From the NCBI GenBank assembly GCA_025558095.1, contig JAIVFI010000025.1, forward strand, positions 186,001-250,000: 64,000 nt of DNA. The letters are read 5' to 3'. Made by a program: the position numbers and the translations under genes. Shown here piece after piece: positions 30,667 through 41,544 of this stretch. The DNA comes from Hyaloraphidium curvatum (lineage: Eukaryota > Monoblepharomycota > Hyaloraphidiomycetes > Hyaloraphidiales > Hyaloraphidiaceae). The notes beneath the pieces are model-generated. The model saw only the letters and a list, made by a program, of their open reading frames with translations. It did not search any database and had not been told where the DNA came from. Positions within the stretch are counted from its first letter, which is position 1, and each line of letters opens with the position of its first letter.

Positions 30667-32450
30667 ATGCCGCGCGATGGCGGCCCCGCGGACCCCGAGG
30701 AAGGCAGAGCATCCCGCCCGCGCCCGGTCCCCCCGCGGCGCCGTTCCACGATCCGCGACGCGGTGCAGAGCTACTCGCGCTCCATCGATTTCATCGCGGA
30801 CTACGGCGGCGCGCTGTCGCGCTCGTCGGCGTCGGTGCGTCCGCTGACGCCGGCGAGGCAGGGATCGCTGGTGCGGAACGAGGCGGCCGGGACGGGGCAG
30901 GCGGGGCCGGGGAGGCAGGGGTCTGTTGTGCGGAACGAGTCGTTCGGCCCGGCGGTGCGGACAGAGTCCTCGTTCGCGGGGGCAGCGCGGACCGAATCGT
31001 TCGGCCCCGCGCCGCCGACGTCGCCCACCTCGCCGACCAGCGAGGTCAGCTCCGTCGCGGTCGAGGAGGACGAGGGACCCGGGCCGCTGTCTCCTGCCGA
31101 CGAGACCACCCCCCTCGTCGCGGACGCGAGGCGCGCGTCGCGCATCTACGCCGAGAAACCGCCCGAGCCCGGCGACCCGCACGGCGGGGCGCAGGCGCAT
31201 GCCAAGTCGACCTTCATGCAGTCGCTGTTCAATTCGGCCAACATCCTCGTCGGGATCGGCGTCTTGAGCCTGCCGTTTGCCCTCCGCCTGACTTCCTTCG
31301 CCGTGGGCCTGGGGCTGCTCGCGGTGTTCTGCATCCTCACGCTCTACACCGCCCGAGTGCTCGCGCGGCTCGTGGACCTGGCGGGCGACGTGACCACCTA
31401 CGCCGACGTGGGCCAAATGGCGCTCGGCAACAACGGACGCATCTTCATCGCCTACTTCTTCCTCACCGAGCTAGTCTGTGCCTCTGTCGCTCTCATTATC
31501 CTCGCTTCGGATTCGATCCACGCGCTGATTCCGTCCTGGCACCCCTACACCGTCAAGCTGGCCCTCTTCCTCGTCGTCGCCCCCACGACCTGGCCCCGCT
31601 CCCTCGGCTTCCTGTCCTACTTCTCCCTCCTCGGCATCGTCTCCTCCCTCAACCTCATGGCCATCACGTTCTACCTCGGGCTCTCCACCCCCGAGGCCCC
31701 GGGCTCGCTGCACGAACCCGCGGACGGCGTGGAATGGCTCCTCCCGCGGTCGTGGATGGGCATGCCCCTCGCCACGGGCCTGCTGATGGGCTCATTCGCC
31801 GGGCACGCGGTGTTCCCGAGCATCTACGTGGACATGGAGGACAGGAAGGGGTACCCGGCCCTGATCACGCTCACCTACGGGATGCTGGTCGTGCTCTACG
31901 GCGCCCTCGCGGCGGCCGGGTACTACATGTTCGGTTCCTCGACCGCCCAAGAGGTGCGCCATCCCGTGCCGCCCGCCCGTCGAACGCCGTCTCACCTCCC
32001 CGCCAGATCACCCTCAACTTTGCCCGCACCCCGGCCTACCCCCCCGCCCTCGTCCACTGGACCGTGGCCCTCGTCGCCATCAACCCCCTCTCCAAGTTCG
32101 CCCTCACCCTTTCCCCCGTCAACGCCTTCCTCGAGCGCGCGCTGCTGCCGCCCTCCCTCTCGTCGGCGACGCGCGCCGCCCTGCGCACCGCGTCGCGGAC
32201 CGCCGTCGCGGCCGCCGTGTTCCTCGTCGCGGCGCTGTTCCCGGCGTTCGAGAGGGCAATGGGCGTCCTGGGGAGCCTGTTCTCGTTCACGGTCTCGGCG
32301 GCTTTTCCCTGCGCGTGCGTGCTGGTGCTCGCTTCGTCGGGGGGGATGCGAGTGTCGCTCGCCGAGAGGATCGCGTGCGGAGTGATACTGGTCGCGTCCG
32401 TGGTGCTGGGGGCGAGCGGGACGCTGTGGAGCGTGATGGGCTGGGCTTGA
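30667..32450 (+). CDS. Amino-acid/auxin permease family transporter, vacuolar AVT type
   Basis: Two exons (30667-31953, 32007-32450), 576 residues. A Ser/Pro-rich cytosolic N-terminus of about 180 residues contains RNEAAG/RNESFG/RTESFG repeats and ends in DETTPLV, a motif seen before the membrane domain of vacuolar transporters. About 11 spans follow, opening with FNSANILVGIGVLSLPFAL, the AAAP hallmark. GHAVFPSIYVDMEDRKGYP and FALTLSPVN are also typical. Probably exports amino acids from the vacuole (by family). Intron 31954-32006 is GTGCGC...CGCCAG. Direction of transport and substrate cannot be read from sequence. Confidence 0.9.
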
Positions 32451-32564
32451 AGGAGCGAACGCTGTTGGTTTGGAAGGTCTAATTCATGGCGTGAAGTTAC
32501 GTACAGTGCCATCGTGCGAGCTATGTACATGATGGTCAATCGATCAGCGTCCCCTCTGTACACT

Positions 32565-33539
32565 TCACTGGGCCCAGCTCCCAAAGAGCATGCGCCGCAC
32601 GGCCGACCCGAACCCTTCGTGGCGCTCCTTTTCCCTGTGCTCCTCGGCAGGTCCGTCCACGAGGGTCAGCTGCGACAAGGCGAGGGCGGCCTGCGCCGCG
32701 GCAAGCTCCGCGAGGTCCTCCTCGGGCGTGTGCATCTCGTCCGTCGGCGAGACCGGCATCTCGTCCATGCCGTCCGGCGAGCGCCGCGTCGGGGACTCGG
32801 GGGAGGCCAACGCCGCCGGCCGCGGGTGGAACTTGGTCTGGATGAGGTACAGCGTGCGCCGCAGCATGTCCGCGCCCTCGGCGTGGTGGCCGCGCGGGCC
32901 GGCGAGCTCCTCCTCCAGGTCCTCGGCGGTGTAGCAGTACCTTCCCAGAGCGCTGCGGGCGATCACGGCGTCCCGGATGCGGGTGATGGTGACGGTGTTT
33001 GCCGGCACCCGGTGGAACGCGGCGGGGATGGGGAGCATCGCGCGGCTCCGGCGGATGAGGTTCACGGCGTTGCGCCACAGCACGAGCCGCCGCTCGAAGC
33101 CCGCGACCTCGCGCTTGCGCTTGTGCTTCCGCCTGCGCGTGCCGTCGCGCGGGCGGAACCTCCGGGCAAGGGCCTCGTCCGAGTTGCGGTCAAACACGAT
33201 GCCGTCGTCCTCGCCCGGCGGAACGGGCGGCGAGAAAAAGTAGTCGAACGTCTGCTGGTCGCACGTGGCGCCGCCGCCCTGCCTGGCCAGCGCGACCGCG
33301 TGGAGCGTCCGGAACAGGCTTTGCGCCTGCATCTCCAGCACGTCGGCCGGATGCATGAGCCGGCAGAAGCGCAGGTGCGCCTCGAGCTCCTCGGAGTTGG
33401 GCGCCGTCGTCCGGCACAGCAGCGGCGGGGGCCCATCGAAGTGGCCGTGCTGCGTTTCCGGGTCGGCGTCGTCGGCGTCGGCCCAGATGCCGTACGGGCC
33501 GAAGCCGCGGAGCTCGGCAAAAGCCAGGGCAATGTCCAT
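32565..33539 (-). CDS. Uncharacterised protein, 324 residues
   Basis: Single exon from an ATG at 33539. I do not recognise the family. It contains a Lys/Arg cluster (RRRKHKRKREV, a possible nuclear signal), predicted helices around ERRLVLWRNAVNLIRRSR, a central FDYFFSPPVPPGEDDG segment, and an acidic Ala/Leu-rich helix (EEDLAELAAAQAALAL) before a basic C-terminus. It has no signal peptide or membrane span. Codon use matches the neighbours, and the open frame spans nearly the whole interval between two other genes, which supports it. It is divergent from the sirtuin gene with 164 bases between the start codons. Confidence 0.65.
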   Translation of the reverse strand: MDIALAFAELRGFGPYGIWADADDADPETQHGHFDGPPPLLCRTTAPNSEELEAHLRFCRLMHPADVLEMQAQSLFRTLHAVALARQGGGATCDQQTFDYFFSPPVPPGEDDGIVFDRNSDEALARRFRPRDGTRRRKHKRKREVAGFERRLVLWRNAVNLIRRSRAMLPIPAAFHRVPANTVTITRIRDAVIARSALGRYCYTAEDLEEELAGPRGHHAEGADMLRRTLYLIQTKFHPRPAALASPESPTRRSPDGMDEMPVSPTDEMHTPEEDLAELAAAQAALALSQLTLVDGPAEEHREKERHEGFGSAVRRMLFGSWAQ

Positions 33540-33703
33540 TGCGTGTAAACGGGCGTACCGGGTTCCCCGTCAATTCATCTGCCCTGTTTGCTTGCCGCTG
33601 TGTTTGGCTGAAGCGGATTTGGCGATGTGTTTGGCAGTTCCGTTGAACTGTTTGGTGCAGTTTTCGCACTTGCCACACCCGGCCGATCGTTCCGGCCAAG
33701 ACA

Positions 33704-34896
33704 ATGGACGCCGCGTTGCGCCGGCTGCGTGCGCTCCTGGCCTACATCGTTCCGCTTCCTTCGACCGCTGGCGGAGATGCTGCGTCTCCCGTGCCGGAGC
33801 CGGAGGTCGCGGCCACCGCTCCCGAGGAAGCACGCGCTCCAGTCGAGACGGCCAGCGCGTCCACGGACGACGAGATCGACAAGGGGGTGCCGGAGGACGT
33901 GAAGGAGTACAAAGACTCGCCTGAGGTTGTGCAGCGCAAGGCCAAGGAGCTCGCAAATGTGCGACGTCGTGGGCTGGTTTTCGGGAGACACGCTCAACCC
34001 CTATGCAGATGCTCCGGGAGTCTACACACTGTGTGGTCTTTACGGGCGCCGGGATCTCGACTTCGTCTGGCATCCCGGACTTCCGCGGGCCCCAGGGCGT
34101 ATGGACCCGGGAGGCCATGGGTCTGCCCCCGCCGCCGATGAAGGACTTCAAAACGATCAAGCCGACCCTGACCCATATGGCGCTGGCCAAGCTGGTGGAG
34201 GAGAAGATCGTCAAGGGTATTGTTAGCCAGAACGTCGACGGGCTCCATCTTAGATCTGGAGTACCGGCAACGGCGTTGGCCGAGATGCATGGCAACTACT
34301 CGATCGAACGGTGAGCGACCCGCGGGGAGGACTCCGTTCCCTCCGCGAAGGCTCATTTTGCTTCACCAGATGCCCGACCTGCGGCGAGGAGTACTATCGT
34401 TCGGCAGAGGCACACAGTTTCAAGTTCGACGGGAAGAACAGGGAGACGGGGCGGGTGTGTCTCAAGTGCGGGGACAAGCTGCGCGACACCATCGTGAAGT
34501 GCGTTCTTTTGGAGCTGTGTACTGACCCCTGCTAACTGAATGATTCTGTGATTGTTCCACAGCTTCAACGAATCGCTCCCTCGCAATGCGCTGCGCTTCG
34601 CTTCGGCCCACACCTTTGCCGCCGACCTCTACCTGTGTCTCGGGTCCTCTCTCTCCGTCTATCCCGCCGCCTCGTTCCCGGAGTCACATATGAACCGCGG
34701 GAAAAGGGCCGTCATAGTAAACCTCCAGCGCACGCATTTGGACGACGAAGCCACACTGCGAATCGGGGCACCGGTCGACGTGGTGATGAAGCTCGTCATG
34801 GACGAGCTGGATATCCCCATCCCGGAAACAAAGGACCTGGACGCCGAGCTGGCCGAGGCGACGATGCGGAAGTACAGGGAGTGGGGGTTGGACTGA
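33704..34896 (+). CDS. Sirtuin (NAD-dependent protein deacylase), SIRT6/7-like
   Basis: Four exons (33704-33958, 34009-34310, 34370-34498, 34563-34896), 339 residues. Motifs in order: [19 protein letters not shown] (NAD binding), [14 protein letters not shown] (catalytic His), CPTCGEEY with CLKCGD (structural zinc), IVNFNESLP across the last junction, [12 protein letters not shown] and VIVNLQRT. The two CxxC pairs and the GPQGVWT segment fit class IV (SIRT6/7) sirtuins. The last intron carries a GCTAAC branch site. An 85-residue N-terminal extension is rich in Ala/Glu and lacks known motifs. Chromatin or nucleolar deacylation is expected from the class. Confidence 0.92.
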
Positions 34897-34987
34897 GTGT
34901 GTCAATGTCGTTTTGGTTTCAATCCATCGTGTTGCGGCGGGACGCCCTGCCCGCCTGCGGTATTGTACAGCGGAGGCGGTCCTCCCT

Positions 34988-35384
34988 CACTTCAGTCGCC
35001 GCGCTTCGCGTTCGGACTCTGCAAGGCAAACCGGTAAGCGGGGCCGCGGCCATCAGCTCGGCGCGACACTTGCCCATGAGCACGAGGATGTCGTTCTCCC
35101 TGACCGGTCCCTTGACGTTGCGGATGATGGAGCGGGTCTTGTCGTCCAGGAACTCGACGCGAACCTGGGTGACACCACCACTGTAACCGGGGCAACGACT
35201 GGTGAGCGGGTGCCACTGGGCAGGAAGGCAGCAAACACCGACCGCGAACCCGTCCGGCCGAGGACCTTCGTCACACGCGCCCGCTTAATGTCGCTCTTCG
35301 CGTCGGCGTTCTGTTCCGGCGAGAAGGATTCGGTTAGAAGCTGTTCTTCGCAACCCTCGCAGCCGCCGAGATGCCCGACGACAT
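34988..35384 (-). CDS. RPS28: 40S ribosomal protein S28 (eS28)
   Basis: Four exons (35384-35355, 35310-35243, 35180-35074, 35019-34988), about 78 residues. The conserved core reads [47 protein letters not shown] and ESEREARRL, matching eS28 through the C-terminus. Exon 3 ends ATGG and the next intron begins GCAAGT, a GC-AG intron; no GT donor gives a correct product. Exon 1 (30 nt) supplies [10 protein letters not shown] and is joined by a 44-base intron with TTCTAAC as branch site; this 5' exon is the least certain part. Part of the ribosome mRNA exit region. Confidence 0.9.
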
Positions 35385-35873
35385 GCCAGACTCCCGCGAA
35401 TCCAACACAAAGTGTCAAAGATGGACCACTGCTGCACGGTTCCCAGGCGCACGCAGAGCGGCGTCCACGAGGCGCTCGTCTCAACGGATAGACCGCGGTG
35501 TCGCGCACGAACGGGAAACCGCCAGAACCGCCCCCTCCATGCCATCAGCCGGCCCACACGGTCCTCCCAGTCCAGTTGCCAAAACTGAACCCAGAGAGCG
35601 TGCCAGGGAAGCCGGCCACTAACTTCCCAACCGGCCCCAGATGTTCCCCGAGCGGCTAGCCACCAGCCATGGCTATCCAGCGCCGCCGGGCCACCGCACC
35701 CGGTTCGGCGCAAGCTCCAGAGCCCTATTCAGTCCCGAATCAGTGACACCGACCATTTCGGAAGCTGGGCGTGGCGGTAGGAGGATCGGGAGTGTGGGTC
35801 GTCGGGGTCGCTGAAAATTCCACCCCAAGCAAACCTAACACGCCCTCCAATCCCTCAACCCCCAATCTCAAAG
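35385..35873. promoter_or_regulatory. Divergent promoter region, RPS28 and APRT
   Basis: 489 bases between divergent start codons. No coding signal supported. Confidence 0.5.
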
Positions 35874-36586
35874 ATGGCGGTGGTACCCGCCGACGTGGTG
35901 TACGTGCAGAGCAAAATCCGCATCATTCCCGACTTTCCAATCAAGGTGGGTCCCCGGCGGCACCATCAGCCCGCGATGCGTGCGGGAACTGACCCCCGCG
36001 TCTCCAGGGCATCATGTTCCAGGCAAGCCTTGCGCGCCTCCAGTATAAGCTCCGCGTCCAACCCGCAGCTCCTGTAGGACATCATGCCGATCTTCCAGGA
36101 TCCGCTGGCCGTGGAGGCCATCATCACCCACTTTACGCACCACCTCCTCGTCGCCGGCCCCAAGGTCGACGTGATCGTCGGCCTGGACGCGCGGGGCTTC
36201 CTCTTCGGTCCGATCCTCGCCCAGCGGCTGCACTGCTCCTTTGTTCCGGTGCGGAAGAAGGGCAAGCTTCCTGGCGACGTCATCGTCTACCAGTATGTTG
36301 CTCCGTGCCCCACATGGCCTTCTGCTGACGGAGGCCACGCAGGTACAAGAAAGAGTACGGGGTCGACGAGTTCGAGATGCAGAAGGACTCTGTCAAGCCG
36401 GGCCAGAACGTCGTGGTCGTCGACGACCTCATCGCCACGGGAGGATCCGCAAAGGGGGCGGGCGAGCTGGTGACGCAGCTTGGCGGGAAAGTGATCGAGT
36501 ACCTCTTTGTCGTGGAGCTCGTCGCGCTCAAGGGGGCGGAAGCGCTCTCCGCGCCAGTATATAGCTTCATCAAGTCTGATGATTGA
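35874..36586 (+). CDS. APT1: Adenine phosphoribosyltransferase
   Basis: Four exons (35874-35945, 36008-36022, 36078-36292, 36343-36586), 181 residues, the usual APRT length. It converts adenine and PRPP to AMP. Motifs: [18 protein letters not shown] (the DFP/KGIMF substrate loop, assembled from three exons), [23 protein letters not shown], and the PRPP-binding loop [17 protein letters not shown]. Exon 2 is a 15-nt micro-exon coding GIMFQ. The intron after it starts GCAAGC, a second GC-AG intron in this window. It converges on the FAM210-like gene with 71 bases between. Cytosolic purine salvage. Confidence 0.96.
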
Positions 36587-36657
36587 GCCGGTACATTGGT
36601 TTATTTGTTCCCCGTGATACCCCATAGATTGCGCCCCAAACACCCGCCCCAACTCGT

Positions 36658-37443
36658 CTACTTCCGAGCCACCTTCGCGGCCGCGCGCCTTTCCATGGCG
36701 GAGACGATGCGCCTCGCGATGTAGACCGTGGCCGCGGCTTCGAGCGGCACAAGCGGCGTGGTGATGGTGAATGCAACGGCGAGGACGACGGGGTCCAGTC
36801 CGAAGTTGTCGACAAAGAAGCGCATCACCGCGTTGGGCTCGGCGGGAGCGGACTCCTTCTCCGCGTCCTTTGGGTCCGAACCCATGCCCACGAAAGCCTT
36901 TGCCTTGTCCAGCTGCCGAAGAAGGTACTCCGTGTCCATGCCGAGGGTAACGAACAAAGCGTAGGTCGAGAGAAGCAGAATGGTGGAAATGACGAAGTAT
37001 ACAACAGCGCCGACGGCCCCGTACTTGGCGATGATCGCCTTGAAGTCCGTTTTAGGCTCTGTGCCCTTCTGGTCCCCGGAGGGCTGCGGCGCGGCCGCGT
37101 TTCCCGCGCCCGCCTGGCCCGCCGAGGATTGCGACGCGTCCGCGTTCCCCGCGTTCGGTTTGGAAGACATGGCGCGCGTTGTGTGGGTGAGTCCTACTAG
37201 GGCGGAAGCGTTGCCAAAGTGCGAGAAGGAGCACGGCCCCAGAAACAGGCTCTTGGAGCCGAGCGTGTTGAGCTTCCAGCGCTCCAGCAGCTGCGACGAC
37301 GAGGGCGAGCCCGCGAGGGACGTGCCCATCGTCGACGACGGGAACCGCACGGTCGCCGCGATGCGCTTCGAGCAGGGGCCGACATCGACGCGGATGGCGT
37401 TGAGCGCCGTGCGCGTCGCGACGTAGATGCGCGACTTGACCAT
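36658..37443 (-). CDS. FAM210-like mitochondrial membrane protein (DUF1279)
   Basis: 261 residues, one exon, from the ATG at 37443. The first about 90 residues are basic and hydroxylated with almost no acidic residues (VKSRIYVATRTALNAIRV), a mitochondrial targeting presequence. An Ala/Pro/Gly linker follows. The DUF1279 core is IIAKYGAVGAVVYFVISTILLLSTYALF, then GMDTEYLLRQL, and a second hydrophobic segment DPVVLAVAFTITTPLVPLEAAATVYI with a basic end. FAM210 proteins sit in the inner membrane and affect mitochondrial translation in animals (family knowledge). An internal ATG (MSSKPNAG) would remove the presequence, so I prefer the longer form. Confidence 0.85.
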   Translation of the reverse strand: MVKSRIYVATRTALNAIRVDVGPCSKRIAATVRFPSSTMGTSLAGSPSSSQLLERWKLNTLGSKSLFLGPCSFSHFGNASALVGLTHTTRAMSSKPNAGNADASQSSAGQAGAGNAAAPQPSGDQKGTEPKTDFKAIIAKYGAVGAVVYFVISTILLLSTYALFVTLGMDTEYLLRQLDKAKAFVGMGSDPKDAEKESAPAEPNAVMRFFVDNFGLDPVVLAVAFTITTPLVPLEAAATVYIARRIVSAMERRAAAKVARK

Positions 37444-37971
37444 CGCGGCCTCCGTGGCGAGCGCGATTCCGTTTGTTTGACAGAACGCGGTGGGCGGCGG
37501 GGGCGGTCCCTCGTGCGCCTGACTGAAGTCCACTTCCCTGATGATCCCACTGCCCAGCGGGTACAATACGCAATCCATCAACCATCTGCGGATGGATGGC
37601 AAGCAAAGAGCTGTTCCCTGAGTAGAAGAAAGTCTCCCGGTCCGGACACGATCGGTTCCATTGTGTGGCAGCTCTCCCCACCGAGCACACGAGCCTGATG
37701 CCCCGAATGCTTCCGTCTTCCATCTCGTTTTGATCAAGCTTTGATCAAGTGATACTGTACGGACTCCCGCCTCATCACCTTGGGGGGTTTGCGGCCAACC
37801 ACGTGATCGGTCCCGCCGTCCCATCAAGACTTTCCCCCAAATTCCCCATCTGGGCCGCCTCCATCTCGAATCGATTCGCGTTCTGTGATTCGATTCTGAT
37901 TTGTGCCGGGCTTCGGCTCGGCGCCGCTGCGTCCGCGGGCCCCTGCTGTGCCCAGAGATTCGGACGCCGCG
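37444..37971. promoter_or_regulatory. Divergent promoter region, FAM210-like and Tousled-like kinase
   Basis: 528 bases between divergent start codons. The open frames here lack motifs. It contains AT-richer patches such as TTTTGATCAAGCTTTGATCAAG at about 37729-37750, a near-tandem TTGATCAAG. Confidence 0.45.
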
Positions 37972-40900
37972 ATGCTGTCCCACCTGGAACCCGACGAGGA
38001 TGGCGCCAAAACGGCGGTCCAGGCGCTGTCGCCCTTCTCGCCGCGCTCTCACAAGAGGAAAGCGCCTGCAGTTGCAGCCATCGACGACGTGGCGTCGCCC
38101 GCAAAGAAGGCGAAGCCGCCCGCGGACGGTGCCTCGCGCCAGGGCTCCTTCTCCCCGGCCACGCCGCGCCGAGCCCGTGATCAGGTGTCTCAATCGTCTC
38201 CGGTGCGCGCCCGCTCCTTCGTGGACGCGTCGGGCTTCTTCAGCTCCCCTCCCGGGAAGGCAAAAGGACGCGACCTTTCTCTGCCGGACTTGGACCAGCG
38301 GAAACTCGAGCTGCTCGAAGCGAGGCTGCTAGGGCGGAAAGCCGGAACGACTCCGAGCGCCGTCTTTTCCCCGCCTAGATCCACCCGAAGCGGAGACCGC
38401 GGCAGCAGGTCCGCTTTCCGAACGCGCGACCTGTCGGGGCCAGGGGACGGCTTGTTCAACGTGGCGTCGCCGCAATCGTCGCAGGCCTCGTCTCCTTCGG
38501 CAACACCTCGCTCTAGACGGAGTCAAGCGAGCGTCGCGCGATCCGGACGTGCTTCGAACGACGCTTTGGCGGTGGCCCCGTTGCCGTCGGGAGTGGCGCC
38601 TCGACCTCTGCCTGCGCTTTCTCCGCGAACCAAAGGAGGCGGTCCCGACGACTCGTTCGAAGAAGAGACGGAGGACGAGGACGATGAAGACGAGGTCGAG
38701 GAGATGGTCACCTTCGAGGGCGATGCGGACGACCACCGCACGACCAAAACGCCGGCGGACCGCGAATCCCAGGCTTCCCCAAACGGCAACCGCATCGTTC
38801 TGCAAATGACGGACAGCATGATTCACTCGCAGGTCGGGCCCGATCGCAGCCCGACGCATTCCGGCGCAGTGCACGTTTCGTCGCAGGGAAGCCCGGTGCG
38901 GTCACACGCGGAGGACGCCCACCCTTTCCAATTCCGCAGCCTGCTCGACGGCGAGTTCTACTCTCCTCCTCCTGGATCGCATCCTCCTGTCGCGGCTCCA
39001 TCGAAACCTGCACCTGGAACGGGGACTGGGGAGAAGAAGCGCATCCGGAAGTTCACGGAGGCCGAGGACCAGCTGCTGACCGGCGGAGTTGCGCGGCACG
39101 GGACCGACTGGGAGGAAGTCGCCAAGTTTGCCTTTCCCGGCGGCGATCGCACTGCCGAGCAAGTCAAGAGTAGGTGGAAGCGTCTTACCAAGAAGAAGAA
39201 GGACGAAGCACAGGGATCGCAACTGGCTTCAGAAGCAACACCCCTGGCTTCCGAGGCGGTCAAACCGCTGCATTCGAGTCCCGTGGCCGGCGAGGTGACC
39301 GCACCGCGGGCATTGGCGGACGTCGTGGACCTTACATCGCCGATCAAGCTCGGCGGCAAAGGCCACCGACCTTACGTGAACTCTCCGCACGAGGACGCCG
39401 TGGGATCCGGGGGCCCCTCGGCCGTCAACAGCCCGACGAAGCTGGGCTCGGCTGCGAAAGGCCACCATGCACGGCCGATCTACGAGTACTTTTCTCGCAG
39501 GGACGGGGCGTCGATGCCTGTGCCGGGGAAGGGTTCCCGTTTCCCGGAACGAGAGCACACCGTGGACGGGAGCGGTGCGAGGGAGTTTCCCGATTCCTGG
39601 CGCCGCGAGCAGGAGCAGATGAAGCTGCAAGCGGCGCAGCTGCTGGCAAAGCTGCAAGAGCAGGAGAAGGAGAAGGCTTCGTTGCAGAACAAGCTGGATG
39701 AACTGGAGCGGCAGCGCGAGGACTTGGTCCAGCGGCATTCGAGCGTCGTCAGGGAGGCCGAAAGCAAGATCCTCGAAGCGCAGCAAAACAAGAAGGCGCA
39801 GCTGGAGCGGTCGAGGACGATACTCACGGAGCTTCTGACAACTCAAGCACGCGAAAAAGCGCGCGAGAAGCGCCGCAAGTGCAACGAGAACAGCCTCCGC
39901 CTCGCAAGCATGACGGTCGAAAGGTGAGCGTCAGAGCCGAAACTGCTTCTCGAAGCGTCCTCAATGATCTATGTAGAAGCGGCATGGAGCTCCAAGAACG
40001 CTGGGAAGAGGGGTACGAGTTCCAGGAAGTCGAGGACAAGATCTCCCGCATCGCCGTCGAGAAGGAGGAGATCGAGAAGCGTCGGAAGCTGTTGACCAAG
40101 CGTCGGAACCTGGTTCCGAAACCCGCTCCGGCCGCGGATGGAGTCTTCGCCGTTCCGGATCCGCCACAGAAGGACGCTACGGCAAAGCCGCGGAAGGGCG
40201 CTGGATCTTCGCGGACGGCGACGGAAGAAGAGCCTCTGTCCCTTCAGGACTTCTACGAGCAGGACGAGATCCTGAAGCTCCGCATCGGGACTCTACGGAA
40301 GGAGGAGGCAGAGCTGAATGCATATCTCGCCAAGCTTCAGATCGACAGGAACCAGCACGTGCGCGAGATGCGTCGCATTCGGGACGAAAATGCTTCGCGC
40401 TTCAACAACAACCCGATCCTGTGCGAACGCTATCTTCTGATGGAATTGCTCGGACGCGGTGGCTTTAGCGAAGTATGGAAGGCTTGGGATCTGAACGAGA
40501 TGACGATTGTCGCCGTCAAGTGCGTTTTGTGTCTGCTCGTCAGTTCGACCAATCTAACGCCTCCACAGGATCCATTCTCTCAATTCGCAGTGGAGCGAGG
40601 AGCGCAAACGGTCCTACACTCGGCATGCAATTCGCGAGTACCGGATTCACAAGTCTCTTGTGCATCCGCGCATCATCCGGCTGTGGGACGTCTTCGAGAT
40701 CGACGACACGAGCTTCGCAACTGTGCTGGATTTCAACGACGGGGTCGATCTCGAGACGTACCTTCAGACAGTGAAGACCATTCCGGAACGGGAGGCCCGC
40801 TCGATCATTACTCAGGTTGTCAGCGCCTTGAAGTGGGTTGCAAGGGCTGCTGAAAGCTGCACCTTAACTTTTGAATGCCCAGGTACCTCAATGAGTTGCC

Positions 40901-41507
40901 GAAGCCCATCATCCACTACGATCTCAAGCCCGGCAACATCCTGCTGTCCAATGGCGAAGTTCGCATCACGGACTTTGGGCTCAGCAAGATCCTGGAGCCT
41001 GCCTCGACGGAAGATGGAGACGCTGGCTTTGGAGGCCGCCGCGAGTTCGGTCCGCGCGAGATGGAGCTCACAAGCCAGGGTGCCGGGACCTACTGGTACC
41101 TGCCCCCGGAGGTCTTTGAGCGATCCAGGGGCGGCCCGCCCATGATCTCGTCGAAAGTCGACGTGTGGAGCCTCGGCGTCATCTTCTACGAGATCCTCTA
41201 CGGCGAGAAGCCTTTCGCCAACGACAAGTCGCAGCAGTCGATCCTTCGCACTGATACCATCACAATGGAAGCGCACAGCTTAGTCTTCCCCGCAAAACCG
41301 GCCGTCAGTCAGGAGACGAAGGTGACTGTTTGCTCATGCCTTGTTGGGCCCCGGGCCTCATTCTGATAACCTTCGCAGGATTTCATCCGCCGGCTGCTGG
41401 AGTACCGAAAGGACAAGCGGCCGGATGTGCTGGCGATCGCGAACGACCCATACATCAATGTGGCCCTGGGAAAGCAGTCGACGGCAAAGAGCGGAGCGAC
41501 GCTGTAG
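37972..41507 (+). CDS. TLK: Tousled-like kinase with an N-terminal Myb/SANT domain
   Basis: Five exons (37972-39923, 39977-40519, 40569-40832, 40883-41321, 41379-41507), 1108 residues. A disordered N-terminus with an acidic tract ([16 protein letters not shown]) precedes a Myb/SANT-like domain at about 354-410 ([38 protein letters not shown]). Coiled coils (about 540-650 and 660-790) lead to the TLK junction [18 protein letters not shown]. The kinase starts [20 protein letters not shown], with [26 protein letters not shown] (catalytic loop), ITDFGLSKI (DFG) and [15 protein letters not shown] (activation and APE segment). TLKs phosphorylate Asf1 during replication-coupled chromatin assembly. 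I know of no TLK with a SANT domain. Confidence 0.93.
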
Positions 41508-41544
41508 AGATTTGGCTTGGCATTGGAAGACTACAGGCAATTGA

